A DNA stretch of 64,000 nucleotides, taken from positions 372,001 to 436,000 of the forward strand of contig NZ_JAATJI010000002.1 of the NCBI RefSeq assembly GCF_011927825.1. The letters are read 5' to 3'. Positions 63,046 through 64,000 of this stretch are shown here, in pieces. Both the position numbers and the translations under genes were made by a program. Origin of the DNA: Polymorphobacter fuscus (GTDB taxonomy: Bacteria > Pseudomonadota > Alphaproteobacteria > Sphingomonadales > Sphingomonadaceae). The notes beneath the pieces are model-generated. The model did no database searches. It saw only the letters and a program-made list of their open reading frames with translations, and was not told the DNA's origin. Each line of letters starts with the position of its first letter. Position 1 is the first letter of the stretch.

Positions 63046-64000
63046 TCAGGCGACGACGCTGCGCCCGGAGCGGCGGGTACGGACCGCAGCGCCGACAAGG
63101 ATGAAGCCGAAGACCAGCTGCGCCCAGGTGGTGGGTTCCGGAACGGCGGCGAGCGTGGAACCGAACGTCATCGCGTCGGGCGTCAGGCTGTCGAGCGGCA
63201 GCATGCTGGCGAGCAGCGCGAGATCTTCGAGGGCGAAATCCGGCAGCGGCTCCTCGAACAGGCTGATGGCGTTGGAGATGTCGGCGCCATCGAGGCTGCC
63301 GAGCAAGGCCAGCGTCTGGGCGCCGAGCGGCGGCCGGTCGCCGACGGTGTTGTTCTCGATGATGTTGTTGTTGCCATCGATGTTCATCGACGTCCGCCAC
63401 CTGGCGCCAGGCAGGGTGGTAAGCGTGTTGTTGGTGAAGATGCTGTTATCGCAATTGCCACAGGCGATGCCCTGGGGGAACGACGTGGCGATGGTGTTGC
63501 CGATCATGGTGATGCGCAGGCCGCCACCGGCGCTGGCATTGAACGAGGTCAGCCCCTGTGTCGGGCCGTTGACATAATTGTTGGTCAGCGAGATGTCGGA
63601 TTGGCGCGGATTGCCGAGGATGCTCCACAGCTGGATGCAATCGGGATGGGCACCGGCCGACGGCGCGCCATTGGTGCAACGGTTGGCCGTGGCGGTGACG
63701 CGGTGGCTGTCGGCGATATTGATGCCATCGCTGGTCATGCCGATGAAGCGGCTGCTGCTGATGCGGACGTCAGTGGAGGCAGTGATGCCGATGCCGAGGC
63801 GCAGGTTCTGGAAATTGCCGGCCGAGACGCTGATCCCCCGCGAGCCGGCCGTGGTGATGCCGACGCCGGTGCCGCGGCCGGTGCCGACGAAGAACACGCG
63901 CGAAAAGTTGACGTCGCTGCTGTTGTAGAGGCCGACCGCGCGCCCGGTGCGCATCTCCTGGGTCCTCGAGCCATAGGTGCCGCCGAGGAAATTGACCTTC
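63046..64000 (-). CDS. Right-handed beta-helix PEP-CTERM surface protein, N-terminus missing
   Basis: The frame stays open to the window edge, so the start lies beyond 64000; 318 codons are visible. The main part is a right-handed parallel beta-helix of pectate-lyase-like form with turns such as SNNTLTT-like NSIFTNNTLTTLPG and ADSHRVTATANRCTNG. After an acidic linker the C-terminus is a PEP-CTERM sorting signal: VPEPTTWAQLVFGF, a membrane helix and an Arg cluster (RTRRSGR), which would be cut by exosortase. This implies a cell-surface protein in an exopolysaccharide-producing organism; no exosortase is in the window. Confidence 0.88.
   Translation of the reverse strand, partial: KVNFLGGTYGSRTQEMRTGRAVGLYNSSDVNFSRVFFVGTGRGTGVGITTAGSRGISVSAGNFQNLRLGIGITASTDVRISSSRFIGMTSDGINIADSHRVTATANRCTNGAPSAGAHPDCIQLWSILGNPRQSDISLTNNYVNGPTQGLTSFNASAGGGLRITMIGNTIATSFPQGIACGNCDNSIFTNNTLTTLPGARWRTSMNIDGNNNIIENNTVGDRPPLGAQTLALLGSLDGADISNAISLFEEPLPDFALEDLALLASMLPLDSLTPDAMTFGSTLAAVPEPTTWAQLVFGFILVGAAVRTRRSGRSVVA

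Overview
The window is GC-rich, densely coded bacterial chromosome and reads as an alphaproteobacterium, most likely Sphingomonadales. This is inferred from the protein repertoire: a VPEP-type PEP-CTERM tail, FixJ-like regulators, a GMC oxidoreductase next to an epoxide hydrolase, a short PurL, and GC-rich intergenic inverted repeats like those common in sphingomonads. I see no phage, insertion sequence, CRISPR array, rRNA or tRNA. About 56 genes are supported, many as operons with ATGA, GTGA or TGATG overlaps.

Layout. 1-13 kb: the end of a formate/nitrite-type channel and an FdhF/YdeP-type molybdopterin oxidoreductase, a secreted M20 peptidase, WrbA, a membrane PAS histidine kinase, an AraC regulator, an MFS exporter, Dps, a membrane protein, an exported methyltransferase-like protein and GpmA. 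13-19.4 kb: a two-partner secretion locus (TpsB transporter, then a 1204-residue TpsA exoprotein with YDG/MBG repeats and Pro-Thr linkers), followed by an L,D-transpeptidase. 19.5-23.8 kb: a tightly overlapping FixJ-like response regulator / KaiC-like double ATPase / histidine kinase operon, met at its 3' end by a convergent BLUF flavoprotein gene that lacks the key tyrosine. 23.8-33 kb: pyrC, small envelope proteins, a GMC / epoxide hydrolase / lipB operon, a second (canonical) BLUF protein in an operon with a ferredoxin-reductase-like flavoenzyme and an acetyltransferase, and a metallo-beta-lactamase-fold hydrolase.

33-44 kb: nadA and nadC separated by a DUF1428 gene, a DUF389 membrane protein and a DASS-type transporter, with intergenic inverted and tandem repeats between genes; then two inner-membrane proteins, a CPBP protease and purL. 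44-54 kb: small membrane and secreted proteins, a PagL-like deacylase, a DUF2975/HTH pair, an intergenic region with mutually exclusive hairpins, a type II NADH dehydrogenase, a divergent Y-family polymerase, an EamA transporter, an SDR dehydrogenase, PhhB, a small zincin, and an M35-like aspzincin with a partner lipoprotein. 54-64 kb: penicillin-binding protein 1C with a thioester-containing alpha-2-macroglobulin, an alpha/beta hydrolase, and the C-terminal part of a PEP-CTERM beta-helix surface protein that runs off the window.

The strongest candidate for a little-described system is the 19.5-23.8 kb KaiC-like / two-component / BLUF cluster, read together with the second BLUF operon 8 kb away. 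Both suggest flavin light or redox sensing coupled to phosphorelay control, but that link is inference.
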